Source: Marchantia polymorpha subsp. ruderalis
Taxonomy: Eukaryota; Streptophyta; Marchantiopsida; Marchantiales; Marchantiaceae
Length of the DNA stretch: 64,000 nt
Direction: 5' to 3'
Assembly (NCBI GenBank): GCA_037833965.1
Contig: AP031351.1
Span: forward strand, 18,240,501-18,304,500
The notes beneath the pieces were generated by a model. It saw only the letters and a list, made by a program, of their open reading frames with translations. It had not been told where the DNA came from and ran no database searches. Below, piece after piece: positions 1-14,700 of the stretch (position 1 is the first letter of the stretch; every line of letters begins with the position of its first letter). Position numbers and translations under genes: made by a program.

Positions 1-2074
1 TTTGACTGGAATCCATATCAATCCCATTTTGATGCAGAAAGGGGGTCCCTAGAGGAGTCTTTGCATGTTGTTCAGGTGCTGGTATACTCTTACCCTTCGC
101 CGAGGCCCTAACAACTTTTCTTGCCAACTTCTGAAATTTCTCTTGATTTCCTCCAAAATGACCATTCACACCACTGTCTGGCCGCCCCGTTCGCAGATCT
201 TCCGGTGCGTCCAAGCTAGTGGATTCTCTCCCAAGAACAAATTTCTTACCCTTAAGCTGCTTCTTCCTGATGAAGACCTTCCCAACCGAATCTGCAGGCA
301 TCACATCTCTCTCCATGAGTGGAACAATACTGTTTTCCCCTTCCTGATAAGGAGAAAGAGGAAGATCTTCTCCAACCTGTGACTCCTTCTGGAGTACGCC
401 ATTCTTTCGACGTTTCACTTTGTTAACACCACCCTGTAACTTATTAGTTAAACTTGACGACATCTCCAGAACCTTCAGACTTCGATCCATACCAGCATCC
501 ACTACCTTGTGCGGTAAATCGGAGAGTTCTTCCAAAGTCTTCGACCCGCTATTCGCCACAAGTTTCTTATCCAGCTTAGATTTCTTCTTCACAACTCGAT
601 TTTCTCTCTCTGGACTTGACAAGGGATGTGGACTACCCATATACTTGGCAGTGACGGCAACCATTTCTTCAGGAAAGTTGGAAGCCTCTTCTGTACTCAT
701 CGATTGCCTCAAAATTAGACATTCCTCCTTGGCTATCTCAAGTTCTTTTGCAGGACGTAATTTCTTATTCAGGCTTGCATGCCTTCTTTGGCTACCTCCT
801 TTCTGATCAAGAGAGTAGTCTTCATCCCTAACGTAAGTAGCAGAAAGATCACTTGGACAGATGGCCTCTGAGTGGAAGATTATTTTCTTCCTGTCTTCCG
901 CTTCTATTCGACTTACACCAGGTTTTTTCGGAGAACATAGTGACCCATCTTCCGACTCTGGGTCACGATCTACAAGACCCTCTACTTCCACGTCCTTTGA
1001 TTTCACCAACCCTACCAAAGTTTCAAAGCCTTGAACCCTGTTCACATCATTTTGAAACCGAGCTCTTTTGACCAACTCCCGTAGAATTAATTTCCTGTCC
1101 CTAAATGAGGGCCTGTCTACTATATCTGAACTCTTGACGGCAGAAAGACTTGAGGGCTTCTCAACAATATCTACTCTTTCACTACTGTCGGATGTTTTGA
1201 CCTTCCATTTCCTATTCCTCTCACCAAGGCCATCCATCGAATCAGAAAGAGTCTTCTTCTTCCAAGCTTTGACTTGTTTCTTTAGGATCTTCTGCAATTC
1301 GCCACCGACTGCTGACTTCTCTTCGCGGACTGTCTCATTCTCAAGTAGGGTTCGTCTCGAATCATCTATGTGCTCCAATTTGCTTGAAGCTAAAGAGCAA
1401 TCAGGCAGAAGATGAGACACCGACTGGGGATTGCATCCAGGTTTCTTCACGCTAACTTCCTCTTTGACTGTGTCACTCTTACGGTCAAAATCAGGAGTAA
1501 GTTCCCCTTTCTGAACTGTCCCCTTCTCTACCAAGACGCGATTGCCTACAACTGTATGTCCACATATACCTGTGTTAGGTCTCTTCTGGCTGACATGACC
1601 TCCCATCCGAGACTGAGATTTTGCAGCAGAAATGGATAAGCTGTTCAACTTAGGCTCAGAGATATGTCGCTTTACTGGAACGGCCAAATCTCTCCCTGAT
1701 AAGGATTCAGATGTATGCCGCTTCATTGGAACTGCCAGCTCTCTGCCCGATTTCACTTTCTTCAGCTTTAAAAACTCTGCCTCAACACCATTGCAATGAC
1801 CACCCGCCACTACTTTAACTTTGTCCATAATCTTATGTCGTTTGATTGAGAAGTCTTCTGATTTCACTGAGGAAAGAAGTTTGTCCTTCACATCTGTGAG
1901 ATCTGTGGAGCAGCCAACCGTGTTTGATTTGGATGTAATACTCCTCGGAGACACAACAGTGGCCACTTCACTATATGGTGTTATCCTTTTCGTCATCATC
2001 CCAGTGGACTCTTGCCGTGGATCTGAAGGTAGGACTTCTTGTGTGGAAGTTTTCGTTGTTACTGCTTCTGATGC
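1..2074 (-). CDS. Long 3' coding exon of the GYF protein, open to the window edge
   Basis: From an acceptor at 2075-2076 (TTTCTACAG then GCATCAGAAG) the minus strand is open without a stop to position 1, about 691 codons. The product is hydrophilic, rich in Lys, Ser and Glu, with no recognised catalytic domain, as expected for the linker before a SET domain. It contains a 17-residue tandem duplication, SGRELAVPMKRH and SGRDLAVPVKRH, at about 1650-1765. The exon starts in phase 0, matching the preceding exon end at 2296. Confidence 0.75.
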
Positions 2075-5000
2075 CTGTAGAAACAATACCTTGTGAGAAA
2101 TCAATTTTCAACATATTCTCATGAAATATAATAAACAAATGGACTGTTCATCCAAAACAGCTGTGGTTACGAAGTAGAATCCATTAGTACTAATGAATCA
2201 TCCATCAGTATATGTAAGATTCTTTGTTTGCTCTTGTAAATCTTTTTTATTATATTCACGATACTAACTGTTGTTAACGAATGAATTGAGCCTACCGATG
2301 CTCGGTGTTGAGATTGTGACGGTGACTGCCACAATGAAACTTTACATGGAGGACTGCCTTTAGCGTCTTGGGATGTTTCAAAATGTGGACTCCTTACAAA
2401 CTCAAAGCCTGGTGGACATGTTTCAAAGCCAGGAGGGCATGATCCCGCTTCTGATGATTGGTCCTCGTTCAGAAGTCCAGTTAGACAAGTTTCCTGCAAC
2501 TTTTGTAACGAGTCCAAGAGTAAATGATCTCCTCTTGCGTAAAGAAATTTCAACTCCATCTGGAAATAACGTTCGCACTGCACCTAGTAATTGTGATAAA
2601 ATTATCCAAATCTGATTCCAAACAAGACATTGAAAGAAAGATTGAAGAACTTGAATGACATTGGACAAACATACAGCGTGCTCATCCTCCAGATGATGCA
2701 GACTGTTCTACCAAACCGTTTTCAAAACATCCTCTATTTAGTTGTTGTGATCAACATCATTGATTTGGTTATATTATGTTATATTATCTCTCTTACCTTG
2801 TGGTCTTTTGTGGCCTTCCAACTGGTGCGAGGAGTAAGATCCGGATTTCTTTCATCAGCAACAGAACGATCTACAGCTTTCCCCGGAAAGCTCCTGTTCG
2901 TGTTGGCTTCCACAGATTGTGAACCAGAATCTAGTTGTATTCCGGCATGAACTTGACTTGGCTTGCTCGTCAAATGACGAGACAAAACACCTGCATGTGC
3001 CATTGATACCAGATTCTCCAACACTAAAGGTCCTATAGCCAAGAGAGAGTCATGAATCTGCAAAAACATCAGAACAAGATTTCAGTGTAAAATTACTGAA
3101 CAAAGATTATGCCAACATTGTTTAGATTTTACGGGTTTTACAGTAGTAAGCATTTGATTTCATATCACCTTACTTTGAAGTGTGTGAAACTTGTGCCTTC
3201 ATGAGTCATATTCAACAAAAGGGAAGTCTATAGCCTGGAAACAAATATAGACCTTAAAAGAGACTGCTCCATATTGACTAGATCTCTTTTGAGCAAATCA
3301 AATGCAAATCGCTTCATAATAGCTACACTTAGTAGGGTATCAACCATGCTGGCATTGTATCAGCTGAAATTTTATTAGAAATATGTTAGGAAGTCCCATA
3401 AATAACAGAATGTTAACAATTAGCCCACGATTAGCATGGAACTCCATGGAGCATGGGTTATGCTTCTCAACCACATTTCATAAAGGAAAAATGTCTTCTT
3501 CGAGAACGCAGCCACTAGTGAAAACGATCAAGTCACTTCTGGACTGGGCCTCAATGAAAACCTAAGCTGTCAACAAACAAAATCCAAATATGCTCAACAA
3601 GGAGAAACTAGAGATAAACAATACACCCTGGACAGCCTCACTCGCCCCTCAAGCATTTTAAAAGTGAATTATAGAATGTAAAAAACTTGGACATCTGAAA
3701 CATATGTGTATAGGTAAACAAATCATGTTCTTGTTTTCTCGTTAGACAACCAAAACGGTCGTTGAAATTGTCAATGAAAACAACTCAATGTTTCATGATA
3801 CAAGTAAGTCCAATAGCGTCATAATAGCCATATAAAAATGATTAACATTAAATCATACGCTTAAGTTCAAAACACAACATGAAACTGCCCTTTCAAGCAG
3901 TGCATTTGTTTGGTATACAATATACCCCAAGGTCAAAAGAATCAGCCTTTCAATCTTGCAAAGAATTCCTCTGGATGATCAGCAAGATCCAAGAGACCAC
4001 TAGTACAGTTGTTGAGACTTTCGAACTTCAGTCTAAATTCTGTCATCAGAAACAGACCACCATATTTCCAATCTCTTTCAACCAAACGTCACATTTCCGG
4101 TATGGTTGCCTTTGCTCATTACACGCAATTAAATATCGCAAACTATTCCTCTTTATAGATACAAATAAAGTAGTCTAGATACAAGCTCTTGGGCGTTAAT
4201 CAGGCTTATTGTAATATGGGATATATACCTTCAAGGAGTTGTAGAGCTGACCGGAGTGAAACCACTGCGACAGTTGATCGAGAGTAAACGGACCTTCCAA
4301 TCCATTTAGTCCTTCGTACTTCCATCTCGATTCTCTCCATATCTATATTGCAGTACTGAGATTTGTTACCATCTACATGAAACTCCACATTAACTTTACA
4401 CTAATCCTGGAAAACAAACGATGAAAATGGAAAGATTTCCAGAAACAAATGGGAACTCCAAAAACAGTCACATCATTGTTCATAGTCCCTGAAAGTCCAT
4501 AGTTATATAACTTCTACATTTAGTATATATATCCGCACAAGTATACTTGATCATATTATGAACATAACTGAGATGCATTATATAGACAAGAGAAACTTGG
4601 GGAGAAATATCTTACCGGGTCCTTGGTGAAGAGTCCGCTCTCGTGATGTTCTGGCATAGGTGGGAACCTCCTCATGTTCGGTTCCGAGGGTAAACTAGAA
4701 GGTTCAGGAATGCCAATGGCTGTTGGAAATACTGCAGGTGGTTGACCGTAGTACAAAGGAGCAACGTTACCGTTTTGCATGAATCTACCTTCCACTGGAA
4801 ATCCTCCACGATAATCAAAGGAATTTCTAGGCATCTGATCAGGGATAACAGTGTTGATCAGAGGTACAACCCATGGTAATCCACCAGAAGTTGATGCATG
4901 CGGCGCTACTAATGGATGATTGCAGGGAGGTAAAAAGCCGGGAGTCGGAAAGCCTCGGGATTTAGTGTCCTGAGCTGGAACATATGGCATGGTGGAACAA

Positions 5001-8000
5001 CTAGGTTCAGTATGTGAAGTATAACCATGGGATATTCCTGAATTTGGCAGTACTGGAAGACCTCCTGGCGGGAAGTGACCAACACCAGTACTTGGGTACC
5101 ATGCATTCGCCACATTCAACTGCCTTACTGGTGGCCACATTGGTCCGGGCAGCTGAGGCGGCTCTGCGGGGTAGCCCGGAGGAAGAAAAGCCTTGTGTTC
5201 CAGAGAAGAACTGCGACCAAAAAACTTACCATCCTCACATACGGACTTCAAAACCCTCGGCTCAGACAAGTTATCTACATGATAGATTGGTAGGTCCGGA
5301 GGTAGGAATCCAGAACGCAATCCATCGTAAAGCTGGACCAAAGGATGAGGTCCACTCATTCCCCCTGAATTATTACCATACAACCACTGAGGCAAATTCC
5401 CAGGGAGAAACGAAGGTGCTCCTTTTTTCAGGTGACTAATCTGTTCGCCACTGAGCTGATCGCCATTATTCGAGCTTGAGGTGGAGTACGGGACAGGATG
5501 AACGACAGCACCTGAATGAAATTCCATCTTTGGTTCTCCACTGAGGTGATCGCCATTCCTCAAACTCGGAACCACTTCACTTGACAATGACTCATCCGGA
5601 ATGAGTAATTTATGTTCTCTGCTTGCGTTATCGTCGTTGCTCCGTGTTTGATGTATAGTCAAAGAAGGAACAACTTCGGCTGGCCGTGATCTACTTGAAG
5701 GGTTTCCATGAGATTCACTTTTCTCTGACAAACTTGTTTCATCAAACATACTGTCACATTACAAAGATGTGTTAAAAACATCTGGAAGATACAATCAATA
5801 TAAAAAAGGATTTGTTGAACTTATTTTCACAGTAAGCACCACTTCGTGAACCTTAGATGCAGAAAATTAACTCTTATAATCGTTCTGTTTTAAAAGATAG
5901 TGATGAAACCTTAAGCAAAGTTGTGATGACCACTACCAGTACCACAGTAATTGCATCAGGAGTACCAATCAACATAATCTCAACTCCTGGAAAATGCATT
6001 CATTGCGGGTGCGTTTCTGTGTACTAATTTAGACAAGGAGCTAGCTCAGGTTGCTGTAAACTAGAACATCCCACATTCCTTTAAACCTTACCATGCAGTT
6101 TTCTACTTTTGTTGCAAAATTATCAGTGACTGACAGCATGACCTAAAACTCATTAGCATGTAAATTGGGAGAAGATGAGTTAGCCCCTCAAACAAGATAA
6201 CTACAATTAGCAGAGAGGACAAGAGTGTGAGTTTGTATAGAGAGGTGTTCGTAACGATAGGTCTAAGTTTTAGTGTTCTTTGCTTTTCCAATAGTAAAGT
6301 GATCATTAGTGCACGAATCACCATGCACCTGTCCAAAGATGAATAATGAATAAAGCTGGTCTTATATGGTACGTCCACTGCTTAATGTTGAACAGAACAC
6401 CGTGGACCTTTCTGAGAAATTTATAATACCTTGCACAATAAAGTTATCACATAAGTATAGATGATGACAATCAGTGATCAGAATCAACAAAGGGATGGAG
6501 TAAGAATCAGAATGAGTTTATCGAATTTACTTTTGATGGTATCCATTGAGTTTTGAAACAGCAACATCCACAGCTCCTTCATTACGATGACTTCCTGCTT
6601 CTTCATCTATATGATTGGGAGAAGGATGGACTGGATCATATCCTTTTGGAAGAACATTCAGATCTAATCCTGACCTGTGAGGCAAGTCTGATGCCTCAAG
6701 GTTGATGACGTCATCGTTCACAACGATCTGCAAAAAGTATTTGAATGGAGTATCAATAAGATACTGAGACAACTTTTCAAATTTTATTACACAGACTTAA
6801 CTCTTGTCAGTTTGAGTTATTCTTTACTTTCAGACAAACGCTCACAGTGACAGAAGTACACATCAAAGGACATAATGCATGATCTATGATCTGCATTCCC
6901 ACTGTATACTTCAATTCGCCTCTAGACAAATCGAACGAATGAATATCAAATGAATACACGAAGAAGAACAAACGTACCTTTATAACTTCAATGACGCTCT
7001 TAGCTTGATCATTACCAGGTTCTATTCCAAGATTCTCTCTGGTAGTCTCATTTGGAACTTCCAAATCAGCTAACATACTACTGCCACCGGAAGATAAGCA
7101 TGTCGATTTTGAAAAAGTCTTTGATTGTTTCTTAAGAGAAGTGTCTCTGACAGTGAACTTATCCACTACTGCTCCAGATCCTCTTTGAGGTGTTTCCAGA
7201 ACAAACTTCGAACATGCCTCAGTCTGCACTTCACCCCCTACCTTCTGAATTCTTTTCTCTGAACCATTGGATATCTCCAACTCTTTCGATGGTGCATCTT
7301 CACTGGCAGACTTCTTTGTAGGTAGACTGTGTAACTTGTCCTGAAAAGTTCGAAACCACAGCTGCCTCAGTAGTTCACGAGAATATGACCTCACAGCATA
7401 CAAGTTCAACAATTCTTTCAACATCTGATTCTTGCCACATAGTTCTCAAAGCTCCATGAATGACTGAAGCTACACAACTATCGTTTGGCTAGTTGGAAAA
7501 TCCACCTCAGGCTCTTGGCCCCAAGACAATCTTGAAAAAACAGATATGGTCCTTTTCGAACTTCCACCATCTGAAAGATCTGCTAACACAAAGCATTCAA
7601 GAGAAAGTTATCGAGATGTATACAATTGAGCATAAAATATGCACATTCTGTAAAACCTGTAAAACGTTAAAGAAAACAGCCCAGCCCCATAATATACGGG
7701 AAATTCTCGACGATTTATTCGAAATATAAACACTGACTCTACGCAACGACCAACATATCTCATTCGTAACACTCAAGCCCTACAAAAGGTCAATAAACTA
7801 TTAGTTTCACAATATAGTACCAGACAGCTCATCGTAAGCAACCCGAGATCGTTTAGAGTTCGTTCTCTCCCCATGGTCATTCTCTTCTAGATCATTCGCC
7901 TGTGATCTGCATCGTAACACATTTCACTCATGAAGGTAAAGCACAAGACATGATACTGTGGTACTCGATGATAGATTAGAAAACGAAAAATGAATACAAC

Positions 8001-10412
8001 AAGGATGTTCTTGGACTTCTCAAGGAATATTCTTGATCATTCTCGATAATCCTGGAAAACATATGTTGATGTGTCGTGCTCGACGGGTTCAAAGCTGATG
8101 AGTTCAAATACGACTTATTTTGATTTTGAAATCTTTTCTTCAAATATGTAACCACCTTACGACTGTTCGGTGGAACTAAGCAGATGACCAAAAAGCGTGT
8201 AGACATAAGCCTATTAAATCTAATATTAAGTGTATGTCAGTACTATAAACGAGACAACAACATCTACATATAACTTTTTCATAGTGTGAGTCTCCTACGC
8301 TCATTTCCAGATAGCCAACGAATAGATAAATGAAAACAAAAGCAACAAGATGAACTTGTGGCAAGGCGCCACAATCGGAGCAACATGAACTGTGTAGAAG
8401 TCATCTTACACATCTCCGGTCATTATAAGCACACAACAAAGGTAACTCTAACATCTTAAGGAAGCCATTGCACTAGCTCTCGTTCCATGTTCTGAGATAC
8501 ATCCCTACTTTCTACAATCATGTGTGACGAGTTTTGCTTTGCAAATTAAAATGGTAAATAATTCGTCTTTACCCGTTCTTTCAGGTTAACAAAGTTAACA
8601 TGTGGAGTAGCTAGGGAAGGCTTTTATGATTGACACCTGGAACCGACTTACAAGCTCAATCATCAGATCGATTCCTACGACATAAGGGACCTCTTCACTT
8701 TCACAGTGTACTTACTTCGGAGACTATTACTTCCAGCATCGCCCTACTATCTTCAGGTTTTACACGAAAATACTAGTGTATGAAACACTTGCCACTTTCA
8801 AGTAAGATTACCGAGTGGGATGCATATCCAAACACAAACTAATAACAGGTACGATTTTACAGGTTCTCCAATTTTTCACTGCAACGGTCAACTGGAAGTA
8901 GCTTTGTAGAATATAAAAAAGAGGCAGGACAAACCTGGCATGACATTAAAAGTCATCACACAAGGTAGGTATGCACTCCTAGTTACATACCTATAAAGAC
9001 GGCAGGCATACTGGATCACGTGCTCTGATGAACGACCTAAAGAGGTCCTTTACCAGAGCGTTGTGAAAGAGGTGATGATTCCGGTACAAATACAAACCAA
9101 AGAGAGTAACAAGCATATGAAAATAAAACTTGTATATTGAAGCTCCTTAACCTTACGACTCAATACAGCCTCTCCTTTGGCGGGTACGTGATGAAAATCA
9201 CATTTATTGACAAACTGTAATTTCAAAAACAACTTTAACAGATATACGTATAACAGATAAATTCAGGTTTATATAAATTGTGAATATTGTATAGCTTATT
9301 TTGGCCAAAAAAGTACAATACTATTGTAGCTCCCAACTGGTAAGTACCTTGAAGCAATTTCTACCTTGCTGATTAAAAAAAAAAACCTCCTGCATCATGT
9401 CATGTCATTGGGACGAAATGAAGAATATTGCTTGCACTTGCTAGGTCACCAGCACGAAACAAAAAGGACCTAGTAAATTACAACATGCTTAGTCAAGTCC
9501 AATTTTTGAATTGAGTGAGTCTGAATTATATGAGTCTGTAAGTGGATTCAAGATCATTCATACGATTTGAAATGTGTTGAATCATAAAACGGAAGTGAAC
9601 TCAAGATCAGGATATCGCCTGACAAGATGGTATTTGTAAATTCTACCATTCTTTGACTCGTTATGACCACTGATGGCCACTTTAACTTACGAAGAAGGTA
9701 AAAATTGTGGTGAAGCGTACCTAGTCGCACTCGTTGTAGTACCTCGCTGCTCAATCATTCCGTGGGAGACTTGCGCATCTCGAGTATGGCTCTTACCCTC
9801 TATGATGGGCTGATGAGAATAATTTTCACGATTTAAATGACCGCTAAAGCGACTATGGGTTTGTCCCAAAAAACGTCTTTCCTGTTTTTCTCTGCTGTAT
9901 TTGACATTACCTCTACCAGAATCAATGTCATCCTCTCCACCAGGCGTTCGCCATCTACTACTTAACGGAGATGACAGGTCAGTGTTCTTGCCTCGCCCAC
10001 CCCTAAAATTTGAGAAATTCCTACCTCCGAAGTGATTATAACGACCGACATCGTTACGTGTGCGCCACTCCTCCTGGTTAGGGTCATAACTTCGCTCCCT
10101 ACTCCTACTTCTATCATAACTATGTTCCCGGCTTCGGTCAGAACTTATATCCCTCAAATTTTGATGTTTCCGTTTCCCAGGTCGACTTTCCTGCAAATTG
10201 TCCTTCCGATAGTTGCTTCTGTCTTCCAAGCGATCGTAAGGCTTCTCGACACCTCTCACACCAGGAGGACTCCATCTCGCATCCACATCAGTACTCCGCG
10301 GCAGCCAGCGATCCTCGGCGTCCTTCCGTTCGACAGCAACTCCCATTCGACTTTCGGCTACATCTCCAGCATACAATTGCCACCTATCTGTGATTGCCCC
10401 ATCCCCTTTCAT
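1..10412 (-). CDS. ATXR7/SDG25-like GYF-domain histone methyltransferase, N-terminal part (C-terminus beyond left edge)
   Basis: Nine inferred exons, all GT-AG and phase-consistent: 10412-9743, 7570-7506, 7340-6978, 6727-6531, 5750-4616, 4342-4229, 3057-2797, about 2583-2296 (start may be 2577 or 2559) and 2074 to beyond position 1. They give about 1,720 codons. Residues 1-223 are Arg/Ser/Asp-rich. A first GYF-like domain lies near residues 553-592 (WLYG, GPHPLVQLYDGL, GFLPPDLPIY). A second GYF domain occupies exon 6 and the start of exon 7 (WKYEG, EGPFTLDQLSQWF). PPGFE motifs follow in exon 8, then a lysine-rich open frame of about 690 codons. Known family: plant ATXR7/SDG25 (Set1-type H3K4 methyltransferase) has two such GYF segments before a C-terminal SET domain, which here would lie left of the window. 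The RS-rich start resembles other plant GYF proteins (EXA1 type), so the assignment is inference. Intron 1 is about 2.2 kb. Confidence 0.68.
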
Positions 10413-11700
10413 CTCGCCTTATACTCCCCTCGAGAAACCTAGTCTAACTCTTGCCCAAAATGTCCGGACTATCCTGTCCTCCGGAGCACATGTTCCGCCC
10501 TAGTGCTGGTCTCTTGACCTGGACACTAATCTCCTTCAATGATAAAAAAGAGCGATGAGAAGACGTAGCGGAAAGTGAAAGCAGAGAAGTTGCAATTCAA
10601 ATCCAAACCTCGAACCTGGGGAAACAGGAGGCATGAAGGTCCAACCCCGACTGAAGCTGTCATCGTGTGTTCACATTGCTTAGTCTGGAAAATTTGTGTT
10701 GTCACATCCGACTCTGATCGCGACATGCCCTACATCGTTCTCCCTGCACCACCGCACATGATTCTAGGATCTAATCATCCCTCTATTGAAATTCATCCTC
10801 GCTCAAACAACTTCAGAAGCGATGAAGGGAGGGTGATTTCGCTACCAGCATACAGACACACTGGAAGGCTAGGCGTGGTAAGAACAGAACAGGTACGGGC
10901 GGGCTCACGATGGACATTTCTTCCAATCTCTACTTCGAGGCTGTATACGATCGGCTTGCACCCGAGGTTCGACGGTAGGTGGAGCCTGTGTCTAGAAGAC
11001 AAGACGGAGAAGATGAAAACTAATCACGGAGAGTAATGCTGGCGACCTTGCGCACGGCGATATATCGCAGAGACGGAGCCGCGATCGCCAGAAAACTGTG
11101 GAACAACTCGGACTCTGTACAAAGAGAACGACGGAGGAGCAAGTGGATTGTGCAAGCCAAAGCGGGGGACAGGGACACGCGCACATTGCATGGAGAGAAC
11201 TGGACAAGGGGTCGCCGTCCCCTAATACAAGGTTCGCTCATTTAGCCAGGGCTAACTCTGCGACCCTCTGCAAACCGGTTGCTTCCTTTCACCGCCAAGT
11301 TCCCAGGTCGAATGATTTCTGAAAATTGTTGAAGGTTACGGGTAAGAGCCTGTTATCCACCCCTAGTGATTGAGTTCATTCGCTCCGCCGAAGACGGGGT
11401 CCAATTTTAAAATAAATCTCAAATGAAAACTTCAACGGAGTGCGGAGAACGGTCCACTCGTTCACCACAGTCCTTCCTTTGACCCGGGAGAGGTAACCTG
11501 CACCTCGTACACTCACATCTATCCACGTGACCACTGTTGCAATGAATTTCCCCGACATGCGTGTGGAGTTATATTCCGAGTTAGGGCGGCACGCAGAATC
11601 TACGAAATGTAACCAATCTACGATCATCACACTGTGATTACCACGTGCGATATGCCACTCAAAACTTGCTGGCAGTTCATTCAATGTCTCACCGATTCGT
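10413..11700. promoter_or_regulatory. 5' flank of the GYF gene
   Basis: Ordinary-GC sequence directly upstream of the start codon at 10412 of the leftward gene. Open frames here on both strands (for example 10575-11036 plus) have no recognisable domain, repeat shadows of each other and show no splice pattern. The region most likely holds the promoter and 5' UTR. The base composition falls sharply to AT-rich from about 11,700. Confidence 0.35.
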
Positions 11701-14700
11701 TGGGTTTATTTGTAACAAGAAGAAATACAATATGCCAAGTAGATTTTTAAAACCCGTGAGACCGCGTTCTGAAGAAAGTGGAATTCAACCAGAGGCTAAA
11801 ACTGCAACAGTATATATGTAAATATGCATCAAATTGGTGTATAAACATCCTTGAGAGTTCACACTGCTATCACGTCGGAAATGTTCATTATCTCGGTTTT
11901 ATGTAAGATTTTCAATTTACGCTATCTCATCTATATTGATGGCAACACAACATTTTAGACTGTTTCCAAAAAAAATTTATTTCTTATGAATATATCTCAT
12001 ACGTGTAATGTATGAGATACTTGAATGCACTATTATTCATTTTTCCTGAAATTTGACAATAGGCAGTAGTTATTGATACTCCACGATAAAGTCTGCACTA
12101 ATATCCCACTCCATCATTTGATTAAGAATTTGGATCTTATTTTTCATGCACATTCAAACCGCCTACTTTCTATACAAACACAATAATTATTTGTCTTCGT
12201 TCATGCATTTCAAAATTCATTGATCACATGTGAATCCGGTCTACTTTGAATTGCACCATAAGTTTCTTCATTTATTTGTGTACCAATCGGAGTAAAAGAT
12301 TTAGGATTTATAGGAGTCTTTACATAAGATTATTGATATGTGTTGAAATATTACTTATTGTTCAATTGTAGATTAACTTTGTATATTTTGTAATAAAAAA
12401 GGTACAAATCAAAACTTATATTTGATTGATAACAGTCTTTGAAACATCATATGCAACGATCAATGATCTACCTGTGATTACAGATTCATGATTTTATTTA
12501 GAAATAATTTATATATTTCATTGTGATGAATTGATGATTTAAGATTGATTTCAAAGCTTTAAATACATTGTCATATAGATGGATGGGGTGAAACATAAAA
12601 TTTAATCTTTATTTAATATTATACAACTTGCAATATTTCATTCCAAGTTTACTAAGACTGAAGATAATTTAAACATATATTTGATATACAAACATGATTT
12701 ATCAATATATAACTAAGCGTTCATTAATTAAAAATATAAATATTTCTTCCAAAAAATAAAATCCATACAATGGTTTAATAAGAATGAAAACTCATCGATA
12801 CATTTTAATAAATCTTCATCTAAAATAAGCAATTCTTTGCTCAAAAATTCTAAGTTTGTGGTACAAAATTAATTGATTAGTTTTTATACATTACCATGTA
12901 CAAACTTACTTAACAAATCATAAAATAGCTTATGAATATAATAAATAATATAATTTAAATCATAAAAAAAATATTTTGAATTATGTCCTATATAACGTAA
13001 TCTTGTTAAAATTTGTAAAACTTACTTCACTTTTCACAAGATTTAGGTTGATATTACTTTGAATTGTACAAAATTTGTGTAAAGAAGCACAATATGTTTT
13101 AAATTTGTGACTTAAATTTTTTTATGCATCATATGAATTCAATTATTCTTTAATTTTGATAAACTCAATTTTTTTATCAAACATTGCACTTCTTATAAAA
13201 TGTTGTAAATACATTTTAACTCTTTTGTATCATTTGATTTGCTTCAAGATGTGATACAATTAAATCATCACAAAGTAGATTGACAACATCAAGTTTCAAT
13301 TCTATGAAAAATATAAGTTCAATCAATGAAATAAAATAATTTCTGGTTAAATTGCTTTGTAATTTACTTTCAAAGTTGATTTAGCTCTAACAAAATATAA
13401 AATTTAATATTCCTATCATTTATCCATTACTGTATGCATAGAGATAACCAGATATTAATTTTCTTTTGTTCATTGTTGACATCAATAAAGCATGATCAGA
13501 ACTTGATGTTGTACAATTAATTCATTTTGAATGCTCAATTTAGTCAATTTTTTTTTTGAACTTAAAATCTTTATTTTATCAAATTGAGCAATAAATTTAA
13601 AAAATTGCATTTACAGCACATAGTAATCAAATTATCTTGCATATTTTTCTACAATTGATATTTAAAAATATATATAAATAACTTTTTTCATTGTTGAAAT
13701 CTAATCATCAATCTTGAAAAGTTTTGTGGCACGTTTTATTGGTTTTAAACTTGAAATTCAATTTGTCATGAATTAAAGGTTGATAATTTAAATAATCAAA
13801 TAGCTGTAACATTTTATTATCTATACAAAATTAGATGTTGCAATCTATACCACTATTATATCTAAGCTTATTAAAATATTAAAATCTCACAGATTATATA
13901 AGGTTTTATAATACCAACGTATTTTCATAATATTCATTTTGAATAGTTCAAAATATTATTCTTTTAATGATATGAGCTCTTGCATATTAACAAGTTTTAA
14001 CTCTAATCTAATTATTATGTAGCTTATAATGTATATATATTATAAATGATATGCCATTATGTACTTATAGCATATATTCTCCTCACTCATTAGAAACTCT
14101 TATTGGCATTACAAGATACATTGTAGTTTTAAATTTTTTTTTGATGAATAATACATCATGCAAAATATTGTTTGAATTTGCATAGAGGTCTATTTTACAA
14201 GTCTTTATTCATATTCTTTACATTATTACCATGATGTTTTATAAACATAATTTATTTTGACTAACACATTATTTGATATATATGATTATAAAATAAAATG
14301 CTATTTATCTATTTAACTCTCTTACAAGTTTTATTCCTCTTAAATTGATATGAATACATCACAACTATTACATTAAAAATTTTGAAATCTCTATTTTCCA
14401 CTTATTTAATTAAGATTTAGTGCAATGAATTAGAAAAACAACATATGCTTAAAGTATTTTTTTTTTGCTTTTAGATTTAGATAATGATCCAAGACAAATG
14501 ATTATGTTTAGACTTTATTTTTATAACTATTATAATTATTCTGCCAAGTATAAACTTGATGGCTAAGATTAATTATAGTATTTTGAATTAAAAATGATTA
14601 AAAAACTTCTGAATAAATATTACAATTAACACATTCATGAAATTACAAGTTTTACATGGCGCATTGAAGCAATTATTATACTCACATACATTGTACATAC

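Noticed and set aside
9050-9232. Minus-strand 60-codon frame in intron 1 of the GYF gene
   Set aside because: No phase-compatible splice sites, no domain, and intron-like composition.
10575-11036. 153-codon open frame on the plus strand upstream of the GYF gene
   Set aside because: No domain or splice logic, odd mixed composition, overlapping frames on both strands, and location in the likely promoter or 5' UTR of the opposite gene.
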